Shown here: one piece after another, positions 1-10,074 of the stretch
Position numbering within the stretch: the stretch's first letter is position 1
How the letters are laid out: each line of letters starts with the position of its first letter
NCBI GenBank assembly: GCA_024636635.1
Contig: JAGXGV010000142.1
Location: 1-36,849, forward strand
Origin: Puniceibacterium sp.
GTDB lineage: Bacteria > Pseudomonadota > Alphaproteobacteria > Rhodobacterales > Rhodobacteraceae
Direction of reading: 5' to 3'
Length of the DNA stretch: 36,849 nucleotides
Notes under the pieces: model-generated
The model's database searches: none
The model's input: only the letters and a program-made list of their open reading frames with translations
What the model was told of the DNA's origin: nothing
Made by a program: the position numbers and the translations under genes

Positions 1-146
1 CCCTTGGACAGGTCGCTCGCCCGCGATTCAAGCACGGGATCGTCCAGAGCCTCGTCCGGCAGAACCGCAAAGGCCGGGCCCGCAGAAATGCCGACAAAGC
101 CGGTAAAGCCAAGCGCAACGGCAAGCATCAGGATCAGCGCCCTCAT
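1..146 (-). CDS. ccmH: Cytochrome c maturation protein CcmH, N-terminal part (runs off window)
   Basis: Only the first 48 residues lie in the window. They read as a hydrophobic signal/anchor segment (residues 1-28) followed by LPDEALDDPVLESRASDLSK, which matches the start of the mature CcmH/CycL domain. CcmH is a periplasmic, membrane-anchored thioredoxin-like protein that keeps the apocytochrome CXXCH cysteines reduced and passes them to CcmF for heme attachment. The redox LRCxxC motif would lie just outside the window and cannot be checked. The ATG overlaps the ccmF TGA in an ATGA arrangement, so the two genes are translationally coupled. The family assignment is firm from the N-terminal pattern and the position after ccmF. 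Confidence 0.85.
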   Translation of the reverse strand, partial: MRALILMLAVALGFTGFVGISAGPAFAVLPDEALDDPVLESRASDLSK

Positions 147-2110
147 TCCGCCGGAACCCCTTGCGGAGTCTCGCTCTTGCGCGCGCCTGCCGCGATCCGG
201 TAACGCCGGTCCGACAGGCTAAGGCCGCCGCCAAGCGCCATGATCAGGCAGCCGGCCCAGATCCAGTTGGCCAGCGGCTTGACGTAGGTGCGCATGACGT
301 AGCCACCATTGTCCTGTGCATCGCCGATCACGACATAGACATCGCGCAGGAAACGGTAGTCGATCGCCGCTTCGGTCGTTGGCATCTGTGCCACGGGATA
401 GTTGCGTTTCTCGGGATGCAGCAGCGCAATCTGTTCGCCGTCCTGCAACAGCCTGACCGTGGCCATGGTCGAGAAATAGTTCGGCCCGCGCACTTGTTCG
501 ACGTTCTGCAATTGCAGCTCGTAACTGCCGACCGTAAAGGTCTCGCCGATTTGCGCGACGCGAATATCCTCTTCCTGCCAGGCCATAAGCCCGGCGATTC
601 CCAACATGGTGATGCCCATGCCGGAATGCGCCAGCAGTTTGCCCCAGTCTGCGCGCGGCAGGCGCAGCAGGCGGCTGTAGTCCCGGGATTTGCCCAGTCG
701 CCCGAGCATGTCGGTGACTGCTCCGGCCACGATCCAGACGCCCAGAAAGACGCCGATGGGGCCCATCATGCTGCGCCCGGTCTGCATCGCCCAGACCAGC
801 CCGGCCAGCGCAACGGCCAGGATGAAGGCCGGCAGAAGCGATTGCAGGATGCGCGAAAACTTTCCCCGTTTCCAGGCGATCATCGCGCCCACCGGCAGGA
901 TCAGACCCAGCAGAATCATGAAGGGGGTGAACGCCATGTTGAAGAACGGCGCGCCAACGCTCAGCTTGCGGTCAAAGGCCATCTCGGCGATCAGCGGCCA
1001 CATGGTCCCGACAAACACCACAAGCGCGGACACCGCCAGCAGGATGTTGTTCGCCACCAGCGCGCTTTCGCGGCTGACCACGCCAAAGACACCCTTGGCC
1101 TGCATGGCATTGGCGCGGGCGGCGAACAGGGTCAGCGCCCCGCCGGTGAAGAACACAAGGATCATCAGGATGAACACGCCCCGCTCGGGGTCGTTGGCGA
1201 AGGCATGGACCGAAGTCAGCAGCCCGGAGCGCACGATGAATGTCCCGATCAGGGAAAAGCCGAAGGCCAGGATCGCCAGCAGGATCGTCCAGCTTTTCAG
1301 CGCCTCGCGCTTTTCCACAACGATGGCGGAATGCAGCAGGGCTGCGGCCAGCAGCCAGGGCATGAACGACGCATTCTCGACCGGATCCCAGAACCAGAAC
1401 CCGCCCCAGCCAAGCTCGTAATATGCCCACCACGACCCCAGCGCGATGCCGATGGTCAGAAAGACCCAGGCCGCCAGTGTCCAGGGCCGGACCCAGCGCG
1501 CCCATGCGGCATCGACCCGCCCCTCGATCAGGGCGGCGACTGCGAAGCTGAAGCAGATCGAAAGACCCACGTAGCCGAGGTAAAGGAACGGCGGATGAAA
1601 CGCGAGGCCCGGATCCTGAAGCAGCGGGTTCAGGTCCTGCCCGTCAAAGGGCGGCACCACCAGCCGCACAAACGGGTTCGAGGTGAACAGGGTGAACGCC
1701 AGGAAGGCCACCGAAATCGACGCCTGCACCGCAAGCACCCGCGCCCGAAGCGTCGGCGGCAAATTGCCCCCGAACCAGGCCGCCATCGCCCCGAACAGCG
1801 CCAGGATCAGCACCCAGAGCAGCATCGACCCTTCGTGGTTCCCCCAGGTGCCGCTGATCTTGTAGAGCATCGGCTTGGCGGAATGGGAATTGTCGACCAC
1901 CAGTTTCAGGCTGAAATCGGACACGATGAAGGCATGCATCAGCGCGCCAAAGGAAAACGCCGTCAGCAGGAACTGCGACGTTGCCGCCGGTTCTGCCACG
2001 GCCATCCAGCCGGGCCAACGCTTGTGCGCACCGACAAGGGGAACAACCGTCTGAACGCAAGCGATCAGAAAGGCAAGGATAAGGGCGAAGTGGCCAAGTT
2101 CTGTAATCAT
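143..2110 (-). CDS. ccmF: Heme lyase / cytochrome c-type biogenesis protein CcmF
   Basis: A 655-residue polytopic inner-membrane protein of System I cytochrome c maturation. It receives heme from holo-CcmE and ligates it to apocytochrome c together with CcmH. The tryptophan-rich heme-handling motif WGGFWFWDP is at residues 235-243, and the family signatures SGTWGNHEGSMLLWV (about 86-100) and NPFVRL (about 145) are present. I chose the ATG at 2110 (MITELGHFAL), the usual CcmF start. An in-frame ATG 63 bases upstream would add a basic leader that is not typical. The gene lies 88 nt downstream of the holin gene and overlaps ccmH. Its usual partner ccmE is about 17 kb away in this window. Confidence 0.95.
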   Translation of the reverse strand: MITELGHFALILAFLIACVQTVVPLVGAHKRWPGWMAVAEPAATSQFLLTAFSFGALMHAFIVSDFSLKLVVDNSHSAKPMLYKISGTWGNHEGSMLLWVLILALFGAMAAWFGGNLPPTLRARVLAVQASISVAFLAFTLFTSNPFVRLVVPPFDGQDLNPLLQDPGLAFHPPFLYLGYVGLSICFSFAVAALIEGRVDAAWARWVRPWTLAAWVFLTIGIALGSWWAYYELGWGGFWFWDPVENASFMPWLLAAALLHSAIVVEKREALKSWTILLAILAFGFSLIGTFIVRSGLLTSVHAFANDPERGVFILMILVFFTGGALTLFAARANAMQAKGVFGVVSRESALVANNILLAVSALVVFVGTMWPLIAEMAFDRKLSVGAPFFNMAFTPFMILLGLILPVGAMIAWKRGKFSRILQSLLPAFILAVALAGLVWAMQTGRSMMGPIGVFLGVWIVAGAVTDMLGRLGKSRDYSRLLRLPRADWGKLLAHSGMGITMLGIAGLMAWQEEDIRVAQIGETFTVGSYELQLQNVEQVRGPNYFSTMATVRLLQDGEQIALLHPEKRNYPVAQMPTTEAAIDYRFLRDVYVVIGDAQDNGGYVMRTYVKPLANWIWAGCLIMALGGGLSLSDRRYRIAAGARKSETPQGVPAE

Positions 2111-2198
2111 ACCCAGACATATACGCCGACAGAGCAAAGGGGCCAACGGAAATCCGCGGCCCCTGCCGTTCACGTTGTCGCGGGGGTCACGTTTGGGG

Positions 2199-2765
2199 TC
2201 AGGCCCCCGCCTGCCGCCACTCCGCCAGCGCGGGATTGTCCGACTGCAGCGAATCGTCGTCCGACAGTACGGCCGGTGTATCCTGGCGCGGCGTCACGTC
2301 CCGCAGGGCCTCGATATCGCCGATTGTGCGGACCACCTGCGGCACGGCGGACAGGGTCACTGCCAGATCGCGCTGAAAATCCTGACCCTTGGCCTGATAC
2401 CGCGAGCCGAAATAAAAGCTCACGATCGCCCCCAGCAGCCACCACAATGGTTCGGGCACCAGCGCGATGCCGGTCATGCGCGCCGCGAACCAGACCGGAT
2501 CGACCATCGCCGCCACGAACATGGCCAGCGTTCCTAGCGCCATCGCCGGACGCGGCACCCGGTTCAGCGCATCCATGAAGCGGTCGAACCAGCCGCGCTG
2601 CGTCACGCGGAACTCCTGCCCGAACTGCTGAAGCGCCGCACTCTGCAATCCGGCCTCGCGCCCGGCCTGCGCTTCGGCATTCACGCGGAACACCTCGACC
2701 GTGTCGGCCACCACGTTGCGCCCCGATCCGAACATCAGCCCCAGTACCTTGCCGATCAAACCCAT
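2199..2765 (-). CDS. 3TM-type holin of a phage/GTA lysis module
   Basis: A 188-residue protein with an amphipathic N-terminus (MGLIGKVLGLMFGSGRN), two to three hydrophobic segments between about residues 73 and 122, and a charged C-terminus ending in acidic and polar residues. This is the architecture of the GTA/phage 3TM holin family, which opens the inner membrane so that the muramidase reaches the cell wall. It starts inside the upstream endolysin gene (10-bp overlap), and the ATG at 2765 gives the standard family start. The pair resembles the holin and endolysin genes that release the Rhodobacter capsulatus gene transfer agent. Whether it serves a GTA here is inference, because no capsid genes are in the window. 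Confidence 0.85.
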   Translation of the reverse strand: MGLIGKVLGLMFGSGRNVVADTVEVFRVNAEAQAGREAGLQSAALQQFGQEFRVTQRGWFDRFMDALNRVPRPAMALGTLAMFVAAMVDPVWFAARMTGIALVPEPLWWLLGAIVSFYFGSRYQAKGQDFQRDLAVTLSAVPQVVRTIGDIEALRDVTPRQDTPAVLSDDDSLQSDNPALAEWRQAGA

Positions 2766-3379
2766 GCCGCCACCCTTGCCTGAAATTGCCGGTCCCCAAG
2801 ATGGAACCGGGGCGAGATGAATTCTTCTGCCCGGGTGATCCACCCGCCCTTGCCGCCGTCGCGGCGGCGCGCATATTTGCGCGACGCCGGTCGGCGGTCC
2901 GCCAGATCGAAATAATAATTGCGTCGCGCGATTCCGTAGGCATCGGACAGATGGTGCGGCGCGGCTGCCATCGCCGCTGTGGCCGCGCGCACGGTCTGCG
3001 GGCCGATCAGACCATCGACCGTGACAGGCTGGCCCATCCGGACCAGCAGCGCCTGCAGGATTTTTACCGCATTTGCACCCGCGTTCACGTACATGTCAAA
3101 GACCGAGGCATGCAGCGCCTCGGGCAGTTGGGCAATCTTCGGGCGCAGGAAATAATGGCTGACGAAGATCTCGACCGCCTGAGCGCGGGTCAGCCTGCGC
3201 ACATCGGCCACCGTCACCTGGCCGTCCCCGGTCAGGTCTATGCCAAGGCGCTGCATCGTGTGGATGGTCACGCCGTGGTTCGTGGCCCCGCCGGGATCGT
3301 CGGGATCGTTTACAAAGCCGCCTTCACGGGCGACGATTTCCTCAGCGATCTGGCGAACGCTTGTGGGGGTGCGGGACAT
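2756..3379 (-). CDS. Holin-associated N-acetylmuramidase (GH108 endolysin)
   Basis: A 207-residue peptidoglycan hydrolase. The N-terminal GH108 domain has the catalytic EGG motif (Glu19-Gly-Gly) followed by DPGGATNHGVT (about residues 27-37). The C-terminal half (VDGLIGPQTVRA, about 120-131) fits the peptidoglycan-binding domain that accompanies GH108. No signal peptide is visible, so export would depend on the downstream holin, whose start overlaps this gene by 10 bp. A strong Shine-Dalgarno (GAGGAGG) precedes the ATG. The same two-gene cassette provides lysis for the R. capsulatus gene transfer agent. A prophage remnant is the alternative, but there are no other phage genes nearby. Confidence 0.88.
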   Translation of the reverse strand: MSRTPTSVRQIAEEIVAREGGFVNDPDDPGGATNHGVTIHTMQRLGIDLTGDGQVTVADVRRLTRAQAVEIFVSHYFLRPKIAQLPEALHASVFDMYVNAGANAVKILQALLVRMGQPVTVDGLIGPQTVRAATAAMAAAPHHLSDAYGIARRNYYFDLADRRPASRKYARRRDGGKGGWITRAEEFISPRFHLGDRQFQARVAAWV

Positions 3380-3466
3380 GAACTGCCTCCTCGCGCGGTT
3401 GAATCCTCGCGCAAAGGCTGCTCCACCATCGTTAACCTATGATGAGACCACCGTACGGAGCCGCCC

Positions 3467-3547
3467 ATGCCCCACACCCAACTCCCCCCACCGGCCTTCC
3501 GGTTTGACGACTTCACGCTGGCCGACCCGGCCGTGGCCATCCCATAA
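3467..3547 (+). CDS. Possible 26-residue microprotein or gene remnant
   Basis: A short open frame (MPHTQLPPPAFRFDDFTLAD, then six more residues) with a plausible ribosome-binding site (CGGAG, six bases before the ATG). It is divergent from the endolysin gene. No family is recognised. It may be the surviving 5' end of a deleted gene, because it stops shortly before the terminator of the facing PRC-barrel gene. It could equally be chance. Confidence 0.2.
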   Translation: MPHTQLPPPAFRFDDFTLADPAVAIP

Positions 3548-3605
3548 ACCAGTCGGCCCCGGAACCCGGAGCGGCGCTTATATCTGCATCCAGTCGTTAA
3601 AACGC

Positions 3606-3638
3606 AAAAAACGCGCGCCCCAGATGGGACGCGCGTTT
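3606..3638 (-). terminator. Rho-independent terminator of the PRC-barrel gene
   Basis: Read on the minus strand, this is a 13-bp stem (AAACGCGCGTCCC pairing with GGGGCGCGCGTTT, one G-U) with a 4-nt ATCT loop, followed by a T-rich tail (TTTTTTGCGTTTT counting the end of the stem). It lies about 40 nt beyond the stop of the PRC-barrel gene. Confidence 0.88.
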
Positions 3639-3676
3639 CCGTGCCGGGCAAAAACCCGGGAACGACCGTGGAACGA

Positions 3677-4249
3677 TCAGTTCCAGAAGGCTTCGTCAAC
3701 GCCCGGAAGCTGTTCCAGCTGCTCCTGGCTGTAGCCCACGACCAGCGCCAGGCTGGCGTCTTCAACCGGAACCAGCTTCACGTTGTCCATCGTGATAAGC
3801 ACGTGCTTGTCGCCTATGCCCAGAAAGCCGCCGATCTCGGCCACGATGCCCTTGACCTGGCCATCGGTGGACAGGGCAATGTCTTCGATCTCGCCGATCT
3901 GCTCCCAGTCTTCGCCGACGCTCTCATAGGTCACGGTTTCGAACTCGGCGACACCCTCGCTGACATTGGCCGAATAGATCGTGCCACCCAGAATATCGCG
4001 CGCGCGTATCATGTTGGACGCGTTGTCCATCATGTCGTTTGCCGCGTTTTCAGTGGCCCGAGTCGCATCTTCTGCAGCGTTTTCAGTGGCATCAACGGCG
4101 TTCTCGCCCGCGTTCTCCATGCTGTCGCCCGCGTTTTCAAGGTTCTGCTCAACCTGCTCACCGTTTGTTTCACCGGTTTCGGTCTGGGCGAATGCGGTGC
4201 CGGTAACCAGGGTCAGGGCGACGGCGGTTGTGGTCAGTAAACGTGTCAT
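3677..4249 (-). CDS. Secreted PRC-barrel domain protein with Asn/Glu/Ala repeat region
   Basis: A 190-residue exported protein. A Sec signal peptide (MTRLLTTTAVALTLVTGTAFA-Q) is followed by an Asn/Glu/Ala-rich segment (about residues 28-80) with repeated ENA/NA units, probably helical. A PRC-barrel domain then follows (about 82-175, starting IRARDILGGTIYSAN and containing DGQVKGIVAEIGGFLGIGDK). PRC-barrel proteins bind diverse partners, and periplasmic versions in alphaproteobacteria are often stress-associated; the exact role is unknown. I chose the ATG at 4249 because it has AGGAAA just upstream and begins the signal peptide. The gene is monocistronic, with its own terminator. Confidence 0.85.
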   Translation of the reverse strand: MTRLLTTTAVALTLVTGTAFAQTETGETNGEQVEQNLENAGDSMENAGENAVDATENAAEDATRATENAANDMMDNASNMIRARDILGGTIYSANVSEGVAEFETVTYESVGEDWEQIGEIEDIALSTDGQVKGIVAEIGGFLGIGDKHVLITMDNVKLVPVEDASLALVVGYSQEQLEQLPGVDEAFWN

Positions 4250-4492
4250 GTTGTTTCCTTTTCTTGCTGCTTCAAGATTGTGCAAGAAGAACCAAGCACG
4301 GCGGCGCTGCGTTCCGCAAAATTCGAGTTTTTTACTTCACTTTAATCACGGAACCGAGAGCCTGCGCGACGCGTTTCGCGCCGCACCCGCACCCGCCAGA
4401 ACATCAGGCAGCTACGGCCAGGAACCGGTGCGCAGGCCCGCCCCCGCCCGGCCATCCCACCTGACCGTCCGTCGCAACCGACTGACCGAACC

Positions 4493-6073
<1,581 letters not shown>

Positions 6074-6078
6074 GAAGG

Positions 6079-6756
6079 TCACTCCGCCCAATGTACGATT
6101 GCGTCGTCCAGAACCGCCGCAACCGGCGCCTCCAGCGGTGTCATGCCCCGGGACCGCTCCAGAGCGTCGCGTTTGTCCTGCCCGAAGATCAGCACATGCT
6201 TGCGCATCGCCCCGTTAAGCACCTCGGCCGAAAGCGTGATCCGTGGCTCGGGCGCACCGGGCGCCCGCATGGCAAGCACAGTCGGAGCATCTGCCGCCAG
6301 CGCGGCAGCCAGCTGGTCTGCCCCGGGGAACAGCGATGCGGTGTGCATGTCGGTCCCCATGCCCAGCAGCACCACCGCCAGCGGCAGCGACGGGCGGATC
6401 TGCTCGGCCAGCTCCTCGATCCGCTCTTCCGGCTCCTCGCAGGGCAGATACAATGGCAAGAGGTTCGCCGCCGCCGCCTTTTCCACCAGCAGGCGTTGGC
6501 GCAGCAGGCGGGTGTTGGACCGCTCGCTGTCCTCGGGCACCCAGCGTTCGTCGGTCAGCACAACATCAACCCGGTCCCAGGCAAGGTTGACGCCGCAAAG
6601 ACCATCGAACACCGGCCCCGGCGACGTACCCCCCGGCACGGCAAAGGCCACGCGGTCGTGCTGCACCAGCGCGGCGCGCAGATCCCCGGCCAGCTGGTTG
6701 GCAAGGTCCATCGCCAGCGCCTCGCGGTCGGGATATTCCAGAAACGTGTAAGTCAT
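6079..6756 (-). CDS. pgl: 6-phosphogluconolactonase (DevB type)
   Basis: A 225-residue enzyme hydrolysing 6-phosphogluconolactone to 6-phosphogluconate, the step between Zwf and either Edd or Gnd. It has the SugarP isomerase fold motifs [12 protein letters not shown] (about residues 41-52), [18 protein letters not shown] (about 64-81) and [16 protein letters not shown] (about 130-145). The latter contains the His-Thr-Ala-Ser-Leu-Phe-Pro-Gly loop typical of the family, with Met in place of the usual Gly/Asp neighbour. The ATG overlaps the zwf stop (ATGA) and pgi follows 5 nt after its own stop, so the three genes form a tight operon. Confidence 0.95.
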   Translation of the reverse strand: MTYTFLEYPDREALAMDLANQLAGDLRAALVQHDRVAFAVPGGTSPGPVFDGLCGVNLAWDRVDVVLTDERWVPEDSERSNTRLLRQRLLVEKAAAANLLPLYLPCEEPEERIEELAEQIRPSLPLAVVLLGMGTDMHTASLFPGADQLAAALAADAPTVLAMRAPGAPEPRITLSAEVLNGAMRKHVLIFGQDKRDALERSRGMTPLEAPVAAVLDDAIVHWAE

Positions 6757-8207
6757 GTCTTCAGCTCCCTCCAGCGGCGTCCGTCGCGATGCATCAGCAT
6801 CAGTGAATCCTCGGGTCCGGTTCCGCCCTGTTCATAGGGTTTGGGCACATCGCTGCGCGCTGTCCATCCCGCGATGATCGGATCGGTCCAGGCCCAGGCG
6901 GCCTCGACCTCGTCGCCGCGCATGAACAGGGTCTGGTTGCCCCGGATCACATCCATGATCAGCCGTTCATAGGCTTCGGTCGCCTGTTCGGCCTCGGGCC
7001 CCAGAGCATCTGCAAATGTCATGTCCAGCGGCACGTCCACCAGACGCATGCCGCCCGGTCCCGGCTCCTTGATGGTGACATCCAGTGTCATGCCCTCGTT
7101 CGGCTGCAACCGGATCGCCAGCACGTTGCGGTGCCGTCCTGCATCGGCGCCAAAGATCGAATGGGGCGCATCCTTGAACACCACGACAATCTCGGACGTG
7201 CGCGCGCGCAGTTTCTTGCCGGTGCGCAGATAGAACGGCGTTCCGGCCCACCGCCAGTTCGAGATGTGCAGCTTGAGCGCCAGAAAGCTTTCGGTGAAAG
7301 AACGGGGGTTCTCCACGTCTTCGCGGTAGCCGACCGAATCGACTGTCTTGTCGTACTGTCCGCGCACGATGTGATGCGGCTCGACCGGCTCCAGCGCGCG
7401 AATCACCTTCAGCTTTTCGTCCCGCACGGCGTCGGGTTCGAACTTGGCGGGCGGCTCCATGGCGATCAGGCAGAGCAGTTGCATCAGGTGATTCTGCACC
7501 ATGTCACGCATCGCGCCGGACTGGTCATAATAACTGCCACGCCCGCCCACGCCGACCGTCTCGGCCACGGTGATCTGGATGTGATCGACATATTGCGCAT
7601 TCCAGAGCGGTTCGAACAGCACATTGCCGAACCGCACGGCCATCAGGTTCTGAACCGTCTCCTTGCCCAGATAATGGTCGATCCGGTAAATCTGATGTTC
7701 GTGAAAATGCTCGGCCAGCGTCGCGTTCAGCGCCTTGGCCGAATCGAGATCCTTGCCGAACGGCTTTTCCACCACGATGCGACTTTCATCCCCGGCAAGG
7801 CCATGCAGGTGCAGCCGCTCGGCAATATCGCCGAAAAGCGCGGGCGCGACCGAAAAATAGAAGGCATGCACCAGATCGCCGCGCATCTTGGTGCGCAGCG
7901 CATCCCAGCCGGCCTCGCCTTTCGCGTCGATCGCCACATAGCTGACGCGCTCTAGAAATCCGTCCACCTGGGTGCCGTCGTCCGACAGCGGCCCGGCAAA
8001 TTCCACGATCGCCTCGCGGACAAAGTCGCGATAGCCGGCATCGTCCATCTCGGACCGCGCCGCCCCCACGACCTGGGCCTCGGGCGGCATCTGGCCAGCC
8101 ACGAAGCGGCGGAACAATCCGGGCAGGATCTTGCGCCGGGCCAGATCCCCGGTGCCTCCAAAAATGACGAGGTCGAAGGGATCGACCGGAATAACACGCG
8201 AAACCAT
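6753..8207 (-). CDS. zwf: Glucose-6-phosphate 1-dehydrogenase
   Basis: A 484-residue NAD(P)-dependent dehydrogenase oxidising glucose-6-phosphate to 6-phosphogluconolactone. The Rossmann motif FGGTGDLARRK lies at residues 16-26, and the substrate/catalytic signature RIDHYLGKE at about 175-183. The C-terminal domain is full length. I chose the ATG at 8207 (MVSRVIPVDPFDLVIFGGTG), which matches the family. Upstream in-frame ATGs add unrelated sequence that overlaps the operator. It is the first gene of zwf-pgl-pgi. The promoter and a LacI-type operator lie about 65-110 nt upstream, suggesting that the operon is repressed when glycolytic flux is not needed. Confidence 0.97.
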   Translation of the reverse strand: MVSRVIPVDPFDLVIFGGTGDLARRKILPGLFRRFVAGQMPPEAQVVGAARSEMDDAGYRDFVREAIVEFAGPLSDDGTQVDGFLERVSYVAIDAKGEAGWDALRTKMRGDLVHAFYFSVAPALFGDIAERLHLHGLAGDESRIVVEKPFGKDLDSAKALNATLAEHFHEHQIYRIDHYLGKETVQNLMAVRFGNVLFEPLWNAQYVDHIQITVAETVGVGGRGSYYDQSGAMRDMVQNHLMQLLCLIAMEPPAKFEPDAVRDEKLKVIRALEPVEPHHIVRGQYDKTVDSVGYREDVENPRSFTESFLALKLHISNWRWAGTPFYLRTGKKLRARTSEIVVVFKDAPHSIFGADAGRHRNVLAIRLQPNEGMTLDVTIKEPGPGGMRLVDVPLDMTFADALGPEAEQATEAYERLIMDVIRGNQTLFMRGDEVEAAWAWTDPIIAGWTARSDVPKPYEQGGTGPEDSLMLMHRDGRRWRELKT

Positions 8208-8271
8208 GGCAGGTCTGCTCCGTTCTTGTCTCTTGCGCGTGCGACGCTGCCACAGATTCCTATGGAGGGCC

Positions 8272-8283
8272 GTTAGCGCTAAC
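8272..8283 (-). promoter_or_regulatory. LacI-family (CceR-type) operator at the zwf promoter
   Basis: A perfect 12-bp palindrome, GTTAGCGCTAAC, with the central CG typical of LacI-family operators. It begins at about the predicted transcription start (7 nt after the putative -10 box), a position expected to block initiation. The identical sequence occurs upstream of eno in this window. In Rhodobacter sphaeroides the LacI-family regulator CceR represses Entner-Doudoroff genes; assigning CceR here is inference. Confidence 0.7.
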
Positions 8284-8289
8284 GCGGTC

Positions 8290-8319
8290 TCTGTACCGCA
8301 GGTCCGCGGCAAAGTCTAA
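8290..8319 (-). promoter_or_regulatory. Putative sigma-70 promoter of zwf-pgl-pgi
   Basis: On the minus strand, TTAGAC (8319-8314) and TACAGA (8295-8290) are separated by 18 nt. Both are reasonable matches to the -35 and -10 consensus. The predicted start falls at the first base of the GTTAGCGCTAAC palindrome. Confidence 0.5.
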
Positions 8320-8640
8320 CATCGGCTGCGGCCATCACAATGCCGACCTGTATCATGGCTGATGGGTCACAAGGGCGGGTGCCGCGTTTGGGCATTGCGC
8401 GTTCTGGCCTGTGCATGGCATCGTGGCGTGGCACGATCCAGCCTACGAAACCGGACAGACCCCATTTTCACAACCCGAAGTTCTTAAAAAAAGTCATTCA
8501 TAACCGCTAGCCATTAAGCCGTCCCAGTACCTATCCTGCAAACCGTCACAACCCATTCTGCACCGCAGCATCCCGGCTGACCATCCCCCTTGTACGGATC
8601 GCCGCCGCATGCGACCACCTGTGCCCAAAAGGAGGCTCGG
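8320..8640 (+). other. Intergenic region upstream of the nucleoside hydrolase
   Basis: No gene is supported here. The only clear element is a near-perfect Shine-Dalgarno (AAAAGGAGG, 8627-8635) five bases before the ATG at 8641. An A-rich patch (about 8486-8493) could belong to a promoter, but no convincing -35/-10 pair was found. Confidence 0.5.
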
Positions 8641-9582
8641 ATGCCACTCCGCAAGATCATCATAGATACGGACCCCGGTCAGGATGACGCCGTCGCCATC
8701 CTGCTTGCGCTGGCCTCTCCGGACGAAATCGAGGTGCTCGGCATCACCGCCGTGGCCGGCAACGTGCCGCTTGCGCTGACACAGAAGAACGCCCGCATGG
8801 TCTGCGAACTGGCGGGCCGCCCCGACATGCGGGTCTTTGCAGGCTGCGACGCGCCGCTGCGCCGCAAGCTGATCACCGCGGAACATGTGCATGGCAAGAC
8901 CGGCCTTGACGGTCCCACCCTGCCCGATCCGACCATGCCGCTGTGCGACGGTCACGCGGTCGATTTCCTTGTCGACACCCTGCGGACCGAACCGGCGGGC
9001 AGTGTCACGCTCTGCGCGCTCGGACCCCTCACCAACATTGCCACGGCCCTGCAAAAGGCCCCCGACATCGCCCCGCGCATCGCACAAATCGTCCTGATGG
9101 GTGGTGCGTATTTCGAAGTCGGCAACATCACGCCCACGGCCGAATTCAACATCTACGTCGATCCCGAAGCCGCCGAACAGGTCTTTGCCTGTGGCGCGCC
9201 GCTCACGGTCATGCCGCTTGATGTGACGCACAAGGCGCTGGTCACCGCCGAACGCAATGCCGCGATCCGTGCACTGGGCACACCCGCGGGACTGGCCGTG
9301 GCGCAGATGACTGATTTCTTCGAACGCTTCGACCGCGAGAAATACGGCTCCGACGGCGCGCCGCTGCATGATCCCTGCGTCACCGCCTGGCTGATCCGCC
9401 CCGACCTGTTCGCAGGCCGCCACATCAACGTCGAGATCGAGACCGCGTCCGACCTCACGCTCGGCATGACCGTCGCCGACTGGTGGCGTGTTTCCGGGCG
9501 CGCGCCCAACGCGACCTTCATGGGCGATCTGGACGCAGACGGCTTCTTTGCCCTGCTGACCGAACGGCTGGGCCGGTTGTGA
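8641..9582 (+). CDS. Nucleoside hydrolase (IUNH family)
   Basis: A 313-residue enzyme of the inosine-uridine nucleoside N-ribohydrolase family, which cleaves nucleosides to base plus ribose for salvage. The N-terminal calcium-binding aspartate cluster DTDPGQDDA occupies residues 9-17. The conserved NIYVDPEAA segment (about 180) and the HDPCVTAWL motif (about 242, with the catalytic-pocket His and a calcium-ligand Asp) are present. Substrate preference cannot be read from sequence. The start has an exceptionally strong ribosome-binding site, and an upstream in-frame ATG at 8590 lacks one. The stop codon overlaps the GTG of the next gene, so the two are coupled. Confidence 0.92.
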   Translation: MPLRKIIIDTDPGQDDAVAILLALASPDEIEVLGITAVAGNVPLALTQKNARMVCELAGRPDMRVFAGCDAPLRRKLITAEHVHGKTGLDGPTLPDPTMPLCDGHAVDFLVDTLRTEPAGSVTLCALGPLTNIATALQKAPDIAPRIAQIVLMGGAYFEVGNITPTAEFNIYVDPEAAEQVFACGAPLTVMPLDVTHKALVTAERNAAIRALGTPAGLAVAQMTDFFERFDREKYGSDGAPLHDPCVTAWLIRPDLFAGRHINVEIETASDLTLGMTVADWWRVSGRAPNATFMGDLDADGFFALLTERLGRL

Positions 9583-10025
9583 AATCCCTGTACCTCGCCA
9601 CTGCCGAAGATGCGGCCAGGCTGCTGCCGCTGGTCGCGGCGCTGCATCTTGATCTGGGCTTCCGCACCGATGCCGCCCATCGGGAACGGGCGATCCAGCC
9701 GCTGATCGACGGCTCTCCGCATGGTGCGGTCTGGCTGATCGGACCGCGCCGGGCGCCTGTGGGCTATATCGCGGTCAGCTTCGGCTGGTCAGTCGAATAC
9801 GGCGGCATGGACGCCATCGTCGACGAACTTTACATCCGCCCCGCCGTGCGCGGTCGCGGCATGGCGGGCGAGGCGATAAACGCACTTGCCCTTGCCCTGA
9901 AGCAAAGCACGATCAAGGCGCTGCACCTTGGGCTTGACCGCAGCAACGAGGGCGCGCTGCGCCTTTACCAGCGCTGCGGCTTTGCGGCGCGGGACAGCCA
10001 GATATACATGACACGCAAGCTGTGA
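9579..10025 (+). CDS. GNAT family N-acetyltransferase
   Basis: A 148-residue acyl-CoA transferase. The acetyl-CoA pyrophosphate-binding motif A is RGRGMAGEAI (residues 91-100), preceded by the DELYIRPAV strand. The C-terminal part, LGLDRSNEGALRLYQRCGF, is the usual GNAT motif B with the catalytic-region Tyr. The acceptor substrate is unknown. I chose GTG 9579 as the start because it overlaps the nucleoside hydrolase stop as GTGA and gives a standard-length GNAT. Translational coupling suggests co-expression, but no functional link is obvious. Confidence 0.88.
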   Translation: MKSLYLATAEDAARLLPLVAALHLDLGFRTDAAHRERAIQPLIDGSPHGAVWLIGPRRAPVGYIAVSFGWSVEYGGMDAIVDELYIRPAVRGRGMAGEAINALALALKQSTIKALHLGLDRSNEGALRLYQRCGFAARDSQIYMTRKL

Positions 10026-10074
10026 CTTGCCCCGCCCCTCTCGCAATCCGGCGCGGCGTGACTACGTTAGGCAT

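Noticed and set aside
161-2578. An 805-codon open frame on the plus strand opposite ccmF and the holin
   Set aside because: It is the antisense shadow of genuine genes in high-GC DNA. Its translation is rich in Arg, His, Gln and Pro, with no recognisable domain, and ccmF on the other strand is unmistakable.
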